Source: Anaerolineales bacterium
GTDB taxonomy: Bacteria > Chloroflexota > Anaerolineae > Anaerolineales > Villigracilaceae
Direction of reading: 5' to 3'
DNA length: 5,990 nt
Assembly (NCBI GenBank): GCA_020847355.1
Contig: JADLCG010000312.1
Location: 1 to 5,990 of the forward strand
Numbering within the stretch: position 1 is the stretch's first letter; each line of letters begins with the position of its first letter. Shown in pieces: positions 5,204 through 5,990 of this stretch. The translations under genes were made by a program, and so were the position numbers. The notes beneath the pieces were generated by a model. That model did no database searches and was not told where the DNA came from. It was given only the letters and a program-made list of their open reading frames with translations.

Positions 5204-5990
5204 ATGTCGTCAACTTCCATCTATGTACATATCCCCTTTTGCAAACACCGTTGCGCCTATTGCGATTTCAACACCTACGCCCATCAAGAGGATTCGATCC
5301 CCGCTTATGTACAGGCGTTGATCAAAGAAATTGAATTCGTCGGCGAACAAACTAGCCAACTAGATAACCAGCCGACTATCAAAACGATTTTTTTCGGAGG
5401 AGGAACGCCCTCGCTTCTTTCTACGGGTCAGTTTGCTTCGATCCTTCAGGCATTCGCTGTCGCTTTTACATTTTCTCCCAACCCGGAAATCAGCATTGAA
5501 GCCAACCCGGGAACCGTTTCGCCGGAAAAGTTAGCGTCTATCCGCACAGCGGGAATCAATCGCCTCAGTTTCGGCGTGCAATCCGCCAATGCAGAAGAAT
5601 TGCGAATGCTCGAACGCGAGCATAGTTTTTTTGACGTAATCGAAGCCGTCGCCTCAGCGCGCAAAGCCGGTTTTGACAATTTAAATCTCGATCTAATTTA
5701 CGGCTTGCCCGAACAGACTCTCGCCACTTGGCAAACAACTGTACAAAGAGTTTTGGATTTACATCCCGAACATATCTCAGCCTACGCTCTCACCCTCGAA
5801 CATGGCACGCCCTTTGGCAAATGGGCGCAGAAAGGCTTGCTCCCGCTCCCCAACCCAGACCTGGCCGCCGAAATGTACGAATGGACTTGCGAATATTTAG
5901 AAGCCAATGGGTATGAACACTATGAAATTTCAAATTGGGCAAAGAAAGTTACAGGTCAAAGTTCACAAGTCAACGCGCAACCAGATTTTA
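5204..5990 (+). CDS. hemW: HemW-type radical SAM protein, heme chaperone (3' partial)
   Basis: The first 262 residues are present, with no stop before the window edge; the E. coli protein has about 378. The radical SAM cluster motif is IPFCKHRCAYCDF, with C13, C17 and C20. It lacks the fourth Cys seen as CxC in true coproporphyrinogen dehydrogenase HemN, which places it in the HemW group. HemW is regarded as a heme-binding chaperone that delivers heme to membrane respiratory proteins; many databases still call it oxygen-independent coproporphyrinogen III oxidase. Further family motifs are FFGGGTPSLL (63-72), SIEANPGT (97-104), RLSFGVQS (120-127), NLDLIYGLPEQT (161-172), SAYALTLEHGTP (192-203) and YEISNWA (240-246). 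After the last motif an unusual polar stretch begins. The ATG at 5204 gives the usual short N-terminus (MSSTSIYVHIPFC). I see no clear Shine-Dalgarno site, so initiation may be weak or use another signal. A GTG at 5186 is in frame but has no supporting site. Confidence 0.92.
   Translation, partial: MSSTSIYVHIPFCKHRCAYCDFNTYAHQEDSIPAYVQALIKEIEFVGEQTSQLDNQPTIKTIFFGGGTPSLLSTGQFASILQAFAVAFTFSPNPEISIEANPGTVSPEKLASIRTAGINRLSFGVQSANAEELRMLEREHSFFDVIEAVASARKAGFDNLNLDLIYGLPEQTLATWQTTVQRVLDLHPEHISAYALTLEHGTPFGKWAQKGLLPLPNPDLAAEMYEWTCEYLEANGYEHYEISNWAKKVTGQSSQVNAQPDF

Noticed and set aside
5110..5334. Plus-strand frame of 74 codons across the hemW start
   Set aside because: It overlaps the well-supported hemW frame in another phase, has no family motifs, and spans the predicted promoter.

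Overview
The window looks like an ordinary bacterial chromosome segment. The gene content (a lipoyl-complex E2 enzyme, a large secreted PD40-propeller protein with a DNRLRE-like end, a small pyruvoyl-type speD/speE operon and hemW) and the protein style fit Chloroflexota, probably class Anaerolineae. That is an impression from sequence style, not a demonstrated assignment. I see no insertion sequence, phage gene, CRISPR array, tRNA or rRNA.

Layout from left to right: (1) 3-185 (+) is the C-terminal end of a 2-oxoacid dehydrogenase E2 acyltransferase. A strong hairpin at 189-221 is placed to terminate transcription from both sides. (2) 227-3112 (-) is one large secreted protein of 961 residues: a signal peptide, seven PD40-type propeller blades, three Ig-like repeats and a DNRLRE-like C-terminal domain. 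(3) 3279-4896 (-) is a tight three-gene polyamine operon in the order speD, speE, speD-like. It has a sigma70-type promoter near 5014-5041, a leader of about 110 nt, and a terminator at 3224-3252. (4) 5204-5990 (+) is hemW, cut by the window edge, transcribed divergently from the operon behind its own predicted promoter.

How the genes work together: speD should make decarboxylated S-adenosylmethionine, and speE should move its aminopropyl group onto putrescine (or another diamine) to give spermidine. The third gene overlaps speE by 4 nt and is a divergent speD homologue. It keeps the serine, histidine and cysteine needed for pyruvoyl self-processing at exactly the canonical spacing, but has lost the WPE substrate-pocket segment. 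The best explanation is a neofunctionalised pyruvoyl-dependent amino-acid decarboxylase, for ornithine or arginine, that supplies the amine acceptor. If so, the operon would encode a compact route to spermidine without a PLP-dependent decarboxylase. Such speD-derived decarboxylases have been reported in bacteria and archaea, so the idea is not new in kind, but this is the most interesting item in the window. The other genes have no evident functional link to the operon.
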